Source: Ichthyophonus hoferi
Lineage: Eukaryota > Opisthokonta > Ichthyosporea > Ichthyophonida > Ichthyophonidae
NCBI GenBank assembly: GCA_002751075.1
Contig: NAOQ01000188.1
Span: forward strand, 56,144 to 120,143
DNA: 64,000 bases
Reading direction: 5' to 3'
Shown: positions 1-12,740 of the stretch, piece by piece
Layout: each line of letters begins with the position of its first letter
How positions within the stretch are numbered: position 1 is the stretch's first letter
Notes under the pieces: generated by a model
What the model was told of the DNA's origin: nothing
The model's database searches: none
Seen by the model: only the letters and a program-made list of their open reading frames with translations
Position numbers and translations under genes: made by a program

Positions 1-36
1 TATACTCTCTAGTCCCCCCTTCCCATTACCACCCAG

Positions 37-3000
37 GAGCACGTGGTTGCCATACTACAGAAACTACCACATTTTAAAAGGTCAAACGGTGGTGATGAAA
101 CTGAATCATGGTCTAATTATGGAGCCCTCCTGAATACTGTAAGTACTCTAATGCTATAGTCTATAGCTTGGACTGGATTGTAGATGTATGGATGGAAGCA
201 TGCCCTCTATCTCGATGTGTGTCTCTCTTTCTTGTCTTTCCGTGTATGCCTTTTTAGCCCTATTGCTTCTTTCTCAAAGATATATATATATATATCATCT
301 CCTCGCCCTATATGTCCATCGGCGTTTCTTTTTCTCTCTCTCTCACGCTCTCTGTATAAAATCTTCTTGATCCTTCTCTATTCACTCAATCATTATTTTC
401 CTGTACTGAACGTTCTATAGTTTAGTCTATGGCTTATGGCCTCTTCCTGCATTAGCCCCTCTTATATAACCACTACATTGGTACATCTTGACCACCAGTC
501 ATATCCTAATTCAACGCATTACCTTATATAGTTGCTGTTTTACTCTTATCCCTCCTTCCCTATCTACCCCTTATTTATTACCCACATCCAATCAGCTACT
601 TGCTTTAAAGCAAGAGGAGACAGAATCTACACAATTAATGGACAGCAATGGTCGAATGCAAAAGACAATCCTTCTAATTGCATCCATCCTAGCATATAAG
701 GCTGACGGCAGGAAGATTATCATTCTGATTGACGATGGCCACTGGTAAGGTGATGGGGGAGTAGAAGGGAGTGATGGGTATAGTAGTACGTAGGGCAAGG
801 GAATATGCAAGTCCGTTATTAACTGCCATGCAGTTAGTGTGGGCATATGTGTATATGTGTATATGTGCATACATACATGCCATGTAGGATGTAGGGGTAG
901 GCACGAATTGTACCTGTAGGGTAGGTGCAATGAATATGGTACGGTATGTAATGTGCATGGGTTAGGTATATATAGGGTATATAAGGTATATAGGGTATAT
1001 AAGGTATGTATGTGTATGCATAGCCCGTGTGGCTAGATCCTAGCTATGTGGTGGGGGTAATAGACGAGTGACAGTATGGGGTTCTCTGCAGGTTGGATAC
1101 AGCCTCGTGGGAAGTCATAGGAGAACTGACCAACCTGGTCAAGAGTATATTGGTTGTAGTAACACGGCGATTAACCGTAAGTGGCTATATGTGTATGTCT
1201 ATCATACCTGGTGCGTGGTGCCATGCCAGGTGCCATACCAGACATTGTTACCTACATTACATCTATACTCAGCCATACCCTACTCTATATGCTATATGAT
1301 CTCTATAAACAGCCCTTATCGATACAGACATACTATCGCACACCCTATCATACATCCTATCATAACATACATAAGTACACGTCCAACCCTCCCTCTGTCC
1401 CTCTCAGATTAGCATATCGTCAGATCTCAGCCGTCTCCTTCAACTAACCAAGAGTCAGACGGTCAAGCTGTCCCCTCTCTCCCAGGATGACACTGGTCGA
1501 TTACTGCAACATGTCCTGCGAGCAAGGGATGTCCCTGAGACTCTTACCCGACTAATTCACGAGAAGTCCAACGGAGTAGGTCCACTCTCTATCTCTATTT
1601 ATCTAGTATCTATCTATGTGATGCTGTGATGATTGTGGGCCTTAATGGTATATGCATATGCATGGCCCCTTGACCACCCATTCAGGTGTATATATATATA
1701 TATATATTATTGTTAATCTTATTCTAAGTATTAGTCGTAGTCAATCGGTTGAACAAGCCAGTGAAACCGTCAATTTACCGGTAAAATACAAGGGAGAGGG
1801 TGTAATAGGAGTAGACTTAAGTGGACATCCTAATGTAAAGATAGAATAGCATGACCTTTATCCTATTACGATTTATTATCTTGTTTTCATATCTTTTATT
1901 TAGGCTTTATATACACCTGCATATAGCATTATATCTATGTATCCCGGGTCCTATGCCTATGCACATTCCCACTTAGGCCCATGTTCATTTTCTTGAAAGT
2001 TGTGACCTATACGCTCTAGACGGTGTGCCTCTAATTGGAAATGTACCATGCTGGATTGAGATATCCACATATCCATCCTTTCCTTATGGTTAACCAGCTC
2101 TTCTTCCTGGGTGCTTTATGTTAATCTCTCCTATCTCCACCTTTTTCTATCTATTCTACCTATAGCCTACGAAATCCCTGTCCTACAGTTGTCTGTCAAT
2201 ACTTAACGTAAATCTCTCCTAAACATATTTATCCCCCACCTCTTAGAATCCTTTCTTCAGCCGCAACCTGGCTATTTCTTTATGTGATAGTGGGACAATT
2301 TCAGTGGAAGACGACACAGTTAATCTATTGGCTGACATTAAGGTGGGGTGAGGCAGTAGTACTGAATAGTAAGGCTGTGTATATAGGATGGACCCTGATA
2401 ACATATACCAGGAGAGACAGTAATAGTAAAATAGTAAGGCTGTGTGTATAGGATGGTCCCTGATAACATAGACCAGGAGAGACAGTAATAGTAAAATAGT
2501 AAGGCTGTGTGTATAGGATGGTCCCTGATAATGTAAACTAGGAGAGACAGCAGGCGTTCCTAGCTATGAATAAACACCATTTCTAATAGTAATAGTAAGA
2601 ATATAACCCAGTGCGCTGATCATTCATTGTTTGGCCTCAACAGAACCCCGCTGACATAGCGTTTCCTGACACGGTTGAGGACCTGGTAACCAGTAGAATT
2701 GGGTAGGTAATCTTCTATATCATGTTTCATTGATTGATAATAAACCATGGAGGGGTGTCCTAGCAGGTAAATGCTAGGGGGAGTCAATGGCTGTGTAGTA
2801 GATGGTAGCACAGGGAATGGTGCAAAGGTTGGAGCACGAAGGAATAGAGTAGGTCTAATATGGCATGCGCCTCCGAGGACTAAATTTCTCACTGGTTGGT
2901 GAAATGTCAGGCGGTTGCCTTCCCGATCCCAGTTTGTTCTCAAGGTAGCGTCTGTGATTGGCATGCAGTTTGACCTAAGCATGTTAATGGGAGTCTACCC

Positions 3001-6000
3001 AGTCCCTGACGAGAAGGTACCGTGTATATACCATGTATATAGTATCCGTTGTGTGTGTTCTTTATATGATCCAGCTGTGTGTGCACCCATGCAATGGTCT
3101 CTATCTTCACAGTGTGCATAGATATGCGTGTACATGCCAACCAAAGGACTCGTAATGTTCATTTATACTTTAAAATGAGGATGTCATTGGTGCATTGGTG
3201 GGATGATGCAGCCAGAACAGGGCCTTCTCCTTCGTATATATAGAGGCAGTTGGATACATGTACATGCACACTACTGTATATGTATATGTAAGGAAACACT
3301 TATACAATTGCATATACAAATACACACAAAGAACATATTAACATATTAACATATATATGCCTGTACGCCCAACCTGACTCTGTTCTCATGTCTATCCACT
3401 CCTTACATTTCTCCCTATATGCACACAGTACTCTCTCCAAAGCTGCGTTGAGGAGCTAGAACATCTCGACTTCCTTCAGGAGGTGTCTCATGCCAACGAG
3501 GGGACATATCGCTTTACACAGACTGTAGTGAGAGAGTGTTGCTATAACCTGTTACTATTCCAACAGGTGAGGGAGAGGGAGGGAAAGGGAGTGGGGCGGT
3601 CTCTGTAGAGAGCCTATGTGGTTATTTACTGCTAGTACTAGTTTATCTTGAGGCTCTTATTGGTCTTTCTTTTTCATTGCTATTTGCTCACTTTATGGTT
3701 GATACATGATAGTTTTTTATTTTATTATTTATTATCCAGTTTTCTCTTTCTTTGCTTGGTTATCTTTTTTTACATGTTATATATATATATATATATTAAA
3801 TACTTCATTTAAGATCTTGAATGTCTTTTTTGTTTGGAATGTAAGATAGATAGGTAGATATATGGCGTGTTAGACATGGGTAGGGCATTGCTGGGGAGAA
3901 TGATGGTTGATCGAAGGGTGGGTGGCACTCTATGCTTACGAATGCCAAGATTATTTTATGTGGAAAAAAATATATAGCAAGTGGCCAATAGTGTATTTTA
4001 AGATAGGGCTGTAAACCTAATGAGACGCCGGTTTTGTTCTGAACTGAAACATGATTAGTGGTGGGAAGTCATGCACTAGAGAGGATCTCTTTCGGGGTTT
4101 CTTTATAAATTTTTATGTAGTATGTGATATATACAGTACATGAAGTCTATAGTAAGGGGATTTGTTTGTTGTCTTATCTCGTATAGTCTTGCTATATTAG
4201 TATGGATGCTATGATGGGTGATGTGTGGTGGCTGTAGCAGGGCACTGTGGAACTATACTATAAAGGCCTCTCTCAGGAGGACATACATACTTGGAAGTAG
4301 CATAGGAAGATATTGGCAATGGACTACAAGCTAAAATGATGCCATTTGATTGATTAACTCATGTAGTAGTATAGAGGTCTTATGCGTAAAGTATGCAGAT
4401 TATATATAGTATAAGGTGGTCGAAGTGGCCAAAGTGATTAAAAGCTAGAGGTAGCCCTTATAGAATAAACATAACACCAATAGGAATTAAGATATCGTGT
4501 AATTACATGCCAAGATAACGGCTATTAGACAACAGATAAAGACAACAATATAGATAGCAATAGTAACAGATATTCACATGTACGTGCTTTTATTCCTTTC
4601 TTTGTAGAGGCGGACATTACATACAGTAATCGCAGAATGGTATAAGGAATATGTGGAGGATTATAGACCCTTCTACTTCAGGCTAGGCTATCATTGGGAG
4701 ATTGCCGAGGTGGGTTATATCATGTATATCATACATCTTGGTTATTTTTCTTTCTATCTCCTTCTCTTTCCTTCTACTGTCCCCCTATCTAACCTATAGT
4801 TGCCAGTTGAAACTACTTCGCCCTCTATTTCAATTGGTATTTATCACAATAATTTAGGTGTGCTAGACTGTTTCCAATTAAAGAATACGTGTAGTTGTAT
4901 GGACTGGATAGGTATATATAGGTATATAGCTGCTACCATACAAGCGGACTTAAAGGTCATCTGATGAGAGTATGAAGGAGAATTGGTAGTGACGCACAAG
5001 AGTATACTATAATAGGCTGTATGGCCACACAGGAAAGATATAGGATGGTATTACTAGGGAAAGCCCGTGCCATAACATCTTGACCCTGTATTTGGCCCCA
5101 TTGTTTTACTTTATTGATGTGGTCTGGTAGACATGGAGTAGTTTAAGAGGGCTCAGCCTATAGTTGATGTGGATTAATATTAAGATGGTAACCTATATCA
5201 TCGTGGTGTGATTATTTGCTGATATATATATATATGACACCTACACAGAATTATCAAAAATCTACATTCTATTATGAGAAGGCAGGGGACGAATCTAGCC
5301 GACAGGTATGGCCAGTCTAGTTGGGTCGGGAGTTTATGTGCTGCATGTATTCTATGTAGTATAGATATTATGGGTATTCTGAGTATTATATCTATTGTAG
5401 GTGTTAAATGTATTTTATGTTTTGTATATATTATAGGTATTATATGGGGTATATGTACTGTATGTGTTGTAGGTTCTTTATAATAGTCAGAGCCCTATAT
5501 ATGTCTGGCAAACACATTTACACCTAGGTATCCGATCACCTGTGTGTTTGCATTCTCATGCACTCACCAATGTCAGTATAAAGGGCAATATACCATCCAA
5601 TCAATCCTGAACTTCTGTTGTTATGGAGATACACCACAACCAATGATGTACCGTAATGTATACTGTAAGCACGCTGACCGTCGCTCCGCAACCCACTCTA
5701 ACCCTTAACCTACTCCCACACAGAGCTCTAATAAGGAGGCCATAACATTCTACACTAGGGCCATTGACATGTGCCCCAGAGCTGCTGCCCATGCCATGCT
5801 AGACGCAAATGACCCTGCGTATGTATGATTGCATGATGTACAATGCATTTCTTATGGTGTATATTTCTATGCCATATATCCCTTTCCTCCCCTTTGTCTG
5901 TATGTATGACCACATGAAGCAGCTGTGCAATAAAGAAATAACTTAAGAGGGGAGAATAAGCATACATGCATATAAATTACATATTATACTCTATTATAGT

Positions 6001-8547
6001 ATACTATGCTAGACTGGGTCCTATCCCTTGATGCTTAATGCGTACTCCTCGCAGATATCGGTTAATTCTGTCCCGAATACATAACAGCATAGCTGAGGCT
6101 TACTACAAAATAGGTAATATTACTGTCCTGGATTACTATTGCTGCTGTTGTCGCTGTGTATATACCATATATTCTGACATATGGGTGGATGCATAGATAG
6201 ATGCTTTATTAATAAATATTAAATGATATGGTATGTATATACGAACACAATTAAATAGAGTTGTGTGCATAAATAGATAGATAGGTAAGTAGGTAGGTAG
6301 GTAGGTAGATAGATAGAGATAGAGGGAGAGGGAGAAAGGGGAGGAGATACTTACAAAAATGACTGCTAGCCAATTACTAATTGTTGTTATGATGGCGTGT
6401 CAGGTGACATGAACCGCAGCATGGAGCATATTGAGCAGGCGCTTAAGGCCCTAGGCCTCCCCATGCCTACCAACAACGTCATGTCGGTCTTGATGGTGGC
6501 TGGCCGGGTAGGTGCATGTGATGTGGTAGCAGGGTAGGGGCAAGGTAATACAATACGGTAGATGGGTCCGCTGTTGCTAACTATAAAGGGATGTAGGCTC
6601 TCAAGCAGACGCTAAAGATGAAGAAGTCCTCTACCCCAAGCGCCGAGGGACCAGGCACTGTACAAGTGCAAGCTCTAGTAGCATATGAGGTTGGCCCAGA
6701 CATAGCATATAAACATATACCTGTACACCTACACATGCACACATATACGAACGCAAGGACAGCAATGTTTTCTTTATATTCTCTCCTTTGCCTTTTTATT
6801 TGGCTTATGCATAATGTGGTATCCCTACTTAATCACTTAGGTGATAGACCCTACTACTATACAATGTATAGCCTGCTAACATCGTTTCTATACTATCATA
6901 TTCTGCTCCTGCTTGACTTGTCTGTTACCAAGTCTTTCTTACTTCTTCTTTAGTTTCCCCTCTCGTACACTATCCGGTTATCCTGTTCCCCTTTCTCCCC
7001 CCTTACTGTTCCTGTCGTCCTACTCTATACTCCGCCACATGCCTCCTGTATCTCTCTTCACCCCACCTTTATTCTTTTTATGGTCGAACTTAGCCTATAT
7101 AGGTGCTATACGACTGTGTTGTGGCTATTATTGCACTCATTATGGGTAGGAGCTGATAATTACAAGTAGAGAACCAAAATAACAACTAAACATCTTTATT
7201 CAATTATCACTGTACACTTCAAAGGGTAGAGCCTGCTACAGACCAAGAACTTTTATACACTAGATGTAGACCACTATATATAGACTACTTACTAATTATT
7301 AATTATTTAATTAATTACACACTTAAGACTATAACTATGATTGGTATACCTGACCACCTTTCATCCTTCCTTCTAGATCCTATCGCAGATCTACTTCATA
7401 CTAGGGCAACCTACCAGTATGCTAAACTGTTGTGTGCGAGCCCTGTCAGTGGTGAGCGAGGCTGATGCCTGCAAGGCCACCCTCGCCCGGGTGTACGCAT
7501 CACTGTCGGTGGCAACTCGCATGCTGGTTGGTTGAGTTTCTGGGTGGTTGAGTGGTTGGCGAGGGAAGGAGGGAGGGGTATCTTTTGGCACTATCACCCC
7601 TATCACACCACTCTCCTTATATAGATCCCATTGGTTTGGTTTTATCTTTCCTATGCTAGATCCTGCAACCTCCCCCTAATTACATGCCCCTTCTTCTGGT
7701 TCATTGGGCTATTTAATTTACTTCTTACTAATTGGCTGTTATAACTAAATACTTTAAATAGAATATACTTCATGGACACTCTTTTATGCTGTCCTCCTAC
7801 CTTCTTCACTTTCACGAATTCCATCTCTACATTGGTCTCGCTCTCCTTATTTCAGTCTGTGTCTAAGTAGTCATGCATCCATCCATATCCATTATCCCCC
7901 TCATATGCCTACCAGCCTACTCTATATCTCCTACCCTAACAAATAATTTTCTATTACTCTCTTATTTCTCTAACATTCATCCAATACCAACCCTACCATG
8001 CTTTTACTTTGTCTTGTTCATATATCCCACCTACCCTCATTTGTTATCTTTATCTTAGTCTACCTATCTATACCTTACCCCCTCACTCCTCTCCCTGCCT
8101 ACATATAACCATATACCTATTATCCTATACCTATAGGGGGAGACCAGTGATAGTCAGAAGCATCGTGCCAGGGCGGTGGAACTATCCACGAGTGTACCGC
8201 ATCTAAGTACCTTTGCGCGAGTATTACACATGAATGCCTTGACGGACTGCATGAACGGGGAGTTGTTAGGGGTACACACTACGCTTAAATCAGTACTAGA
8301 TCTCTATGACCGCATGGCCCAATGGAGAAAATGGTGTGAGGTATGTAGAGAAGATACATATCTGCATAGGGAATAGTATGTTATAGTGTGGCATGGTATG
8401 ATATGGTGTAATATATATATATATATTCTACCCTAAATAGTCTATGTTAAAAATAGTTAGTGGGTTGGCTTGGACCTGTATTGTGTTGTGTAGTGATGAG
8501 TGTATTTCTCTAATGCTTACCCTTCTTATAGGGGGTGGATGGAGTTG

Positions 8548-8578
<31 letters not shown>

Positions 8579-11500
8579 CTTCTATTACCTGTTACTAATC
8601 CTTATCCTGTCAGATATAATTTACTGCCTGTCCTTGTTATTCCTCCCTTTCTCTCCTCTTTGTCCTGCCTCCTTCCCCACCACCATAACATGCATCTGTC
8701 CTGTATGCTCTCTTCAGCATCCCTTCCTCATTCTCTCCTTTATTTCACCCTATCGCTCTCTCTCTATCTCTCTCTCTCTCTGACTCATTCACTCACTCTC
8801 CCTCTCTCTCCTTATCTCTTTCTCAACACCAGAGTGCAAAGCTAATGGCACAAGAGAGGTATTTCAGTGGAGAGTTCCAAGCGAGCTTTGACTATGGTCA
8901 ACGGCTATTTAATCAAGGAGAGAAATATAATGACTGTCAGGCTATGACGTGGGGCCTGATCGCGAAGGCCAAGGTTAGTAGGAGGGGGATGGGGTAGGAT
9001 CTCAGGTACTATATACTATAGGGCATTACTTCCCTTGGGCCATCTCAGTCTTCTTGCTCACTCTTATGTTACCTGTACTGTCCCCTTGCTTAATGCCTTA
9101 CTTTTCTGTTTTCTTGCAAAACAGCAAATATATATATATATGAAATATTACATCCACTTTCCTCTATATCTACACTACACGTATAAACACACATACACAT
9201 ATATATATCCTCATACTAAATCGTATGTCGTCCTCAGGTGGAGATTGTATGGGGTCATCTGGATGACGCCCTAGCCTCCCTTATTGAGTGCGAACGGGTG
9301 GCCACCCTAGACTCAACCTCTGCCCTGGGCGATACTCCAGATATAGAGGTATATAGATGAAGCTGGAGCCACACATACCTAACATACCCTTAGGACCATT
9401 CACACACAATATATTCGTTCCCCCACCCTCCCCCACCTTACCATTACCCCTCCTTATGCTCTTGTGTGATTAGAGGTCTATTTCTAGCTCCCTCCCTAAG
9501 CCTGGGTATGGTATGTACCATAGACTCTTGCCTGTCCTATGCTTTGATTATGCCATGCCACGTGGTTACCCTCTCCCTATTGGTAATAGTCTTTACCCTA
9601 GAATTTAAACTAAGTTTATAACGAGGTTGTTATTGGACAGGTCACATCATTGCTAGCCTTAGTCCACGTACGATTGGGCAATATGGCCGAGGCAGCCCAG
9701 TATGTAGGAGTCATTATGGCCAAGCCTGACCTGCACGAAAGGTCTCTTATTGGTTGGCTGCACTGTCCGCTTATATGACCATTTGTCTATACCCATTCTT
9801 TATGCTACTCTTTACTACCTAATTAGGAGTACATATTGCATATAATCCTATTAGTACTCATATGGTACTACATATGTACATGTGTATATATCTATCTATG
9901 TAATATAGGCTTCTATCTGTATACATGTACATGCATATAGGTGGGCGGTGAATGGTGGATGGTGTCTCTATACTTGAAATGGATTTGAGAAGATGTTTCC
10001 AGCAATGGTCTTTGACCTCATAGATATATAAATCTATCTCCTTACTCCCTAACACAATATTAGATACATCACGTTATATTGCACACACTATCATCCTAGC
10101 AATAGCACTGCGTATACTGCATATACCTACTATCATATATATATATACTATATACTTACTTACTTACTTACTGACTTACTTACATACATACTATCATACA
10201 TACCTGCCTGCACACCCTCACATGTGCACATCTTCTACATGACTTTACTCCTTACTTCATACACATACACATGCATATATGTAGTCTCTTTCACTTATGT
10301 TTGATGTTTGCCGACCTGGGAGAGGTGTGCTTCAAATTATGGATTGACGATAGGTAAGAGACTATTACTATTACTATTACTATTACTACTTCTATTAATA
10401 TTACTATTGTTGTTACTATTACTATTACTATTATTATTAGTAGTAGTATTAGTATTACCATGACTGTGACTACTACTATTACTACTGCTATTAATACTCC
10501 TATTAATGTTCTTATTACTATTCCTATCACTGTTATCCTACCCTTGCTATCCCCTTATGACCTACCAACCATATCCTCTCCCCTCCCTTCCCTTCTCCCC
10601 CCCAGCACGGAGGTTGCAATGAAGGAGACTTACAGAGAACACATCAACCGCCTATGTATCATATATGGTAGGCAACCTTACTTATACTGCCCCTCATAGG
10701 CTGCCAGTCATGCCGACATCTCCCTATATCTCGTTATTGCCACCCACCACCTACCATCCTAATTCTCTTCCTACATCCTTTAACCTTTCTACAGGTACTG
10801 TAAGTAAACTATATCCCTTGGCGGCCCCACGGTCTTTAGTCCGTAAGGGTCAAATGGAATGGATGTTTGCTAGTTATAAGAAGTGTCGGCAGTCCTGGTA
10901 TGATGCCTTGTATTGGGCAGGTGAGCGAGACCCTCCTATACCTATATCCCATCCGATCTTATCTTATCCTATCATATATATGTATATGTGTGTGTGTGTG
11001 TGTGTGTGTAATCTCATGTAACTGGCCAATACTATTAGCGATCTCCTTACATACCATAGAGATAATATGTGATACTCCTATATGATCCCATGGGTTGCTG
11101 CATTGTATTTTATGGTATGATACTGTGTTTTATCATATTATATTATATTCTCCTGTTTTATCTTATCATTGGCCACCACCTTTTATTATGCTCTTTTTTG
11201 TCCTATTACGGTGAATGGTGACCTGACCCGATATATTCCAACCACTTACAACCCATTATAGTCATTTCCGTATATATCTACAGCTAATCATGTCTTATCT
11301 ACCCCTACACTTATCATTGGTGTTTAGCCTTACGGCTACTCGCTAATTGGTTGGAAGTCATGTGCATGTGTAATTATGTCTATATATGGCCTGGTAGTCA
11401 TGTAACTATGTACAAACTAGCATACTGACATACCCCTCTATCTTTATCTATTTCTATCATTATCTACAGAGAACATACCATCAATACCCTACGAGAGGGC

Positions 11501-11843
11501 CTTGGTACTGTATGAGATATTCACCGTGGCGGATACGGATCTGGTTGGCTATCCCCATATATGCATATATATATAATTGCTGCTGTGTACTAGGAATGTA
11601 TTGTATTGCACGCACTAGTGATATTCCTACCAAGCCAGAATGTATTTCCCATCTACTTTAAATGCATATATATGCCTCATACCCATACATATAGCCATAT
11701 ATACCATATGTACACTCCGAATATAATACTTACTACCTCCTTCTCTCCCTCTCTAGATGCACGAACAGCTGTACTATCAGGCTATTAATGCGTTGGTGAG
11801 ATTGTCGGTTCCCATGCCACTCAGCCTCTTACCCAATAAGTAA
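37..11843 (+). CDS. Soluble adenylyl cyclase (ADCY10)-like AAA-NTPase/TPR protein, 3' part
   Basis: The 5' end lies outside the window. I read 24 phase-consistent exons: 37-138, 596-744, 1092-1176, 1408-1575, 2247-2342, 2644-2702, 2911-3016, 3429-3566, 4608-4709, 5249-5305, 5724-5818, 6055-6113, 6404-6507, 6597-6689, 7377-7526, 8137-8340, 8833-8973, 9238-9348, 9641-9741, 10285-10353, 10606-10667, 10795-10920, 11470-11543, 11757-11843. Together they give about 845 residues. A Walker B-like IILIDDGHWLD spans exons 2-3, followed by an NGNPFF motif and a helical segment (LVTSRIGRLPSRSQFVLKVA) typical of the AAA/STAND domain of ADCY10-type proteins. The rest is TPR-like helical repeats (YYEKAGDE, NKEAITFYTRAID, SMEHIEQALKAL). 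Cyclase domains and Walker A would lie upstream, so the cyclase assignment is inferred from family resemblance; another AAA-TPR signalling ATPase is possible. The last codon AAG-TAA overlaps a strong donor (AA|GTAAGTAG), so a further exon is possible. Confidence 0.72.
1708..1849 (+). pseudogene. Adenosine deaminase-like (ADAL/MAPDA) gene fragment in an intron
   Basis: Inside the intron between exons 1408-1575 and 2247-2342, one frame reads LILSISRSQSVEQASETVNL and then KYKGEGVIGVDLSGHPNV. This resembles the segment of adenosine-deaminase-like (N6-methyl-AMP deaminase) proteins that ends in a (V/L)G(V/L)DLSGDP motif. The acidic residue of that motif is His here. A TAG acceptor-like site (just before 1741) and a GTAAAG donor-like site (about 1833) border the strongest match, as if a single exon had been copied as DNA. 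No other ADAL exon was found nearby, so this is probably a stranded fragment and not a nested gene. Confidence 0.5.
2366..2555 (+). repeat. Tandem repeat, 65-bp unit, nearly 3 copies
   Basis: Three near-identical copies of a 65-bp unit start at about 2366, 2431 and 2496, each beginning ATAGTAAGGCTGTGT. The array starts about 23 bases after the splice donor of the exon ending at 2342 and lies wholly in that intron. Confidence 0.9.
6268..6330 (+). repeat. GATA/GGTA microsatellite
   Basis: A run of ATAG and GTAG tetranucleotides inside an intron of the ADCY10-like gene. No function can be seen. Confidence 0.9.
10359..10530 (+). repeat. Triplet-rich repeat (ATTACT/TATTAC)
   Basis: An imperfect run of TTA/CTA/GTA triplets fills most of the intron between exons 10285-10353 and 10606-10667. 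The hydrophobic minus-strand ORF through it (IVIVIV-rich) is an artefact of the repeat. Confidence 0.85.
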
Positions 11844-12341
11844 GTAGAGTAGCATGTATATTGATTGGTTGATGAGAGGGGAGAATGGTGGGTGGAATGT
11901 AGCCTTTAAAATTCACTCTATTGGTTAAAACCTTGAGTTAACTTTTAAAAGGGCCTACCGGTTGGTTGCTGTGTGATTTTTTTCTCCGTCCCTCTACATT
12001 CCATTGGTCCCATTTAGTTTAAAATTCTGAGTCATCGAGTCAAAGACTAAAATTACTTGAGAACCAAAAAATTAAATGTTTGATCATTTTAATCTCTTGG
12101 CTTTTAACCACATTTTTATTTGATCGTTTTTGCTTTTGCGGTTGTGTTTATTTGGTCTTTCCTATTCTCTCCTCTCTCTCCTCTTACTTCTATTGGTAGA
12201 TATAAGTAGGTGGCTCGTCTGTACACTGTAAATAAATCTGTCAGCCAATGAATGGTCTCTCAATGGTCTCCTCTCTCATTATTAACTCTCCAATCAGACC
12301 TCATAATCATCCCGGTCTTCTTCATTTCCTGCCTCTCGACC

Positions 12342-12740
12342 ATGCCAACCAATAAAAATAAGTCACGGAGAAGGTTAGTTGCTTTTAACTGACTACCTTT
12401 GTTTTCTTCTGTCTGTATATCTCCATTAGCCTCCCTCTCGTTTTATATTTTATTTCTAGGATTGTTCCTATCTTTTACTAAATGGTACTATATCTATCCT
12501 ATGTGATACAATTCTACTATCCTCTACTTCTGTGAGGCCCCCACCCACAGCTACCAATTCCTACCCTGTTGTTTTTTATAGTTTCATTCTAGCGACAAAA
12601 CCTACAATGGAACGGTGTGTATCGAGTATGGGCCTACTTATAGTATACCTAGCTATACCCTCTTTAGACAACCATTGCCATCATCTCAAGGCACTTTAGT
12701 TATTGGTGATTGGATCATGATTACATTCACTGCATTCTGA
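12342..12740 (+). CDS. Possible small two-exon protein, unknown function
   Basis: An ATG at 12342 opens a basic start (MPTNKNKSRR) that reaches a GTTAGT donor at 12374. Splicing to the TTCTAG acceptor before 12593 keeps the phase and gives a protein of about 60 residues ending GDWIMITFTAF and a stop at 12738-12740. I recognise no domain. An AATAAA at about 12230 could end the upstream transcript, which would make this a separate gene. Alternatively, the phase-2 donor at 11839 of the ADCY10-like gene could splice into the same acceptor, making the second exon its terminal exon. Evidence is limited to splice signals and phase. Confidence 0.3.

Noticed and set aside
10291-10530. Hydrophobic minus-strand ORF (IVIVIV-rich)
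   Set aside because: Produced by the triplet repeat; opposite strand and inside a gene whose exons are clear.
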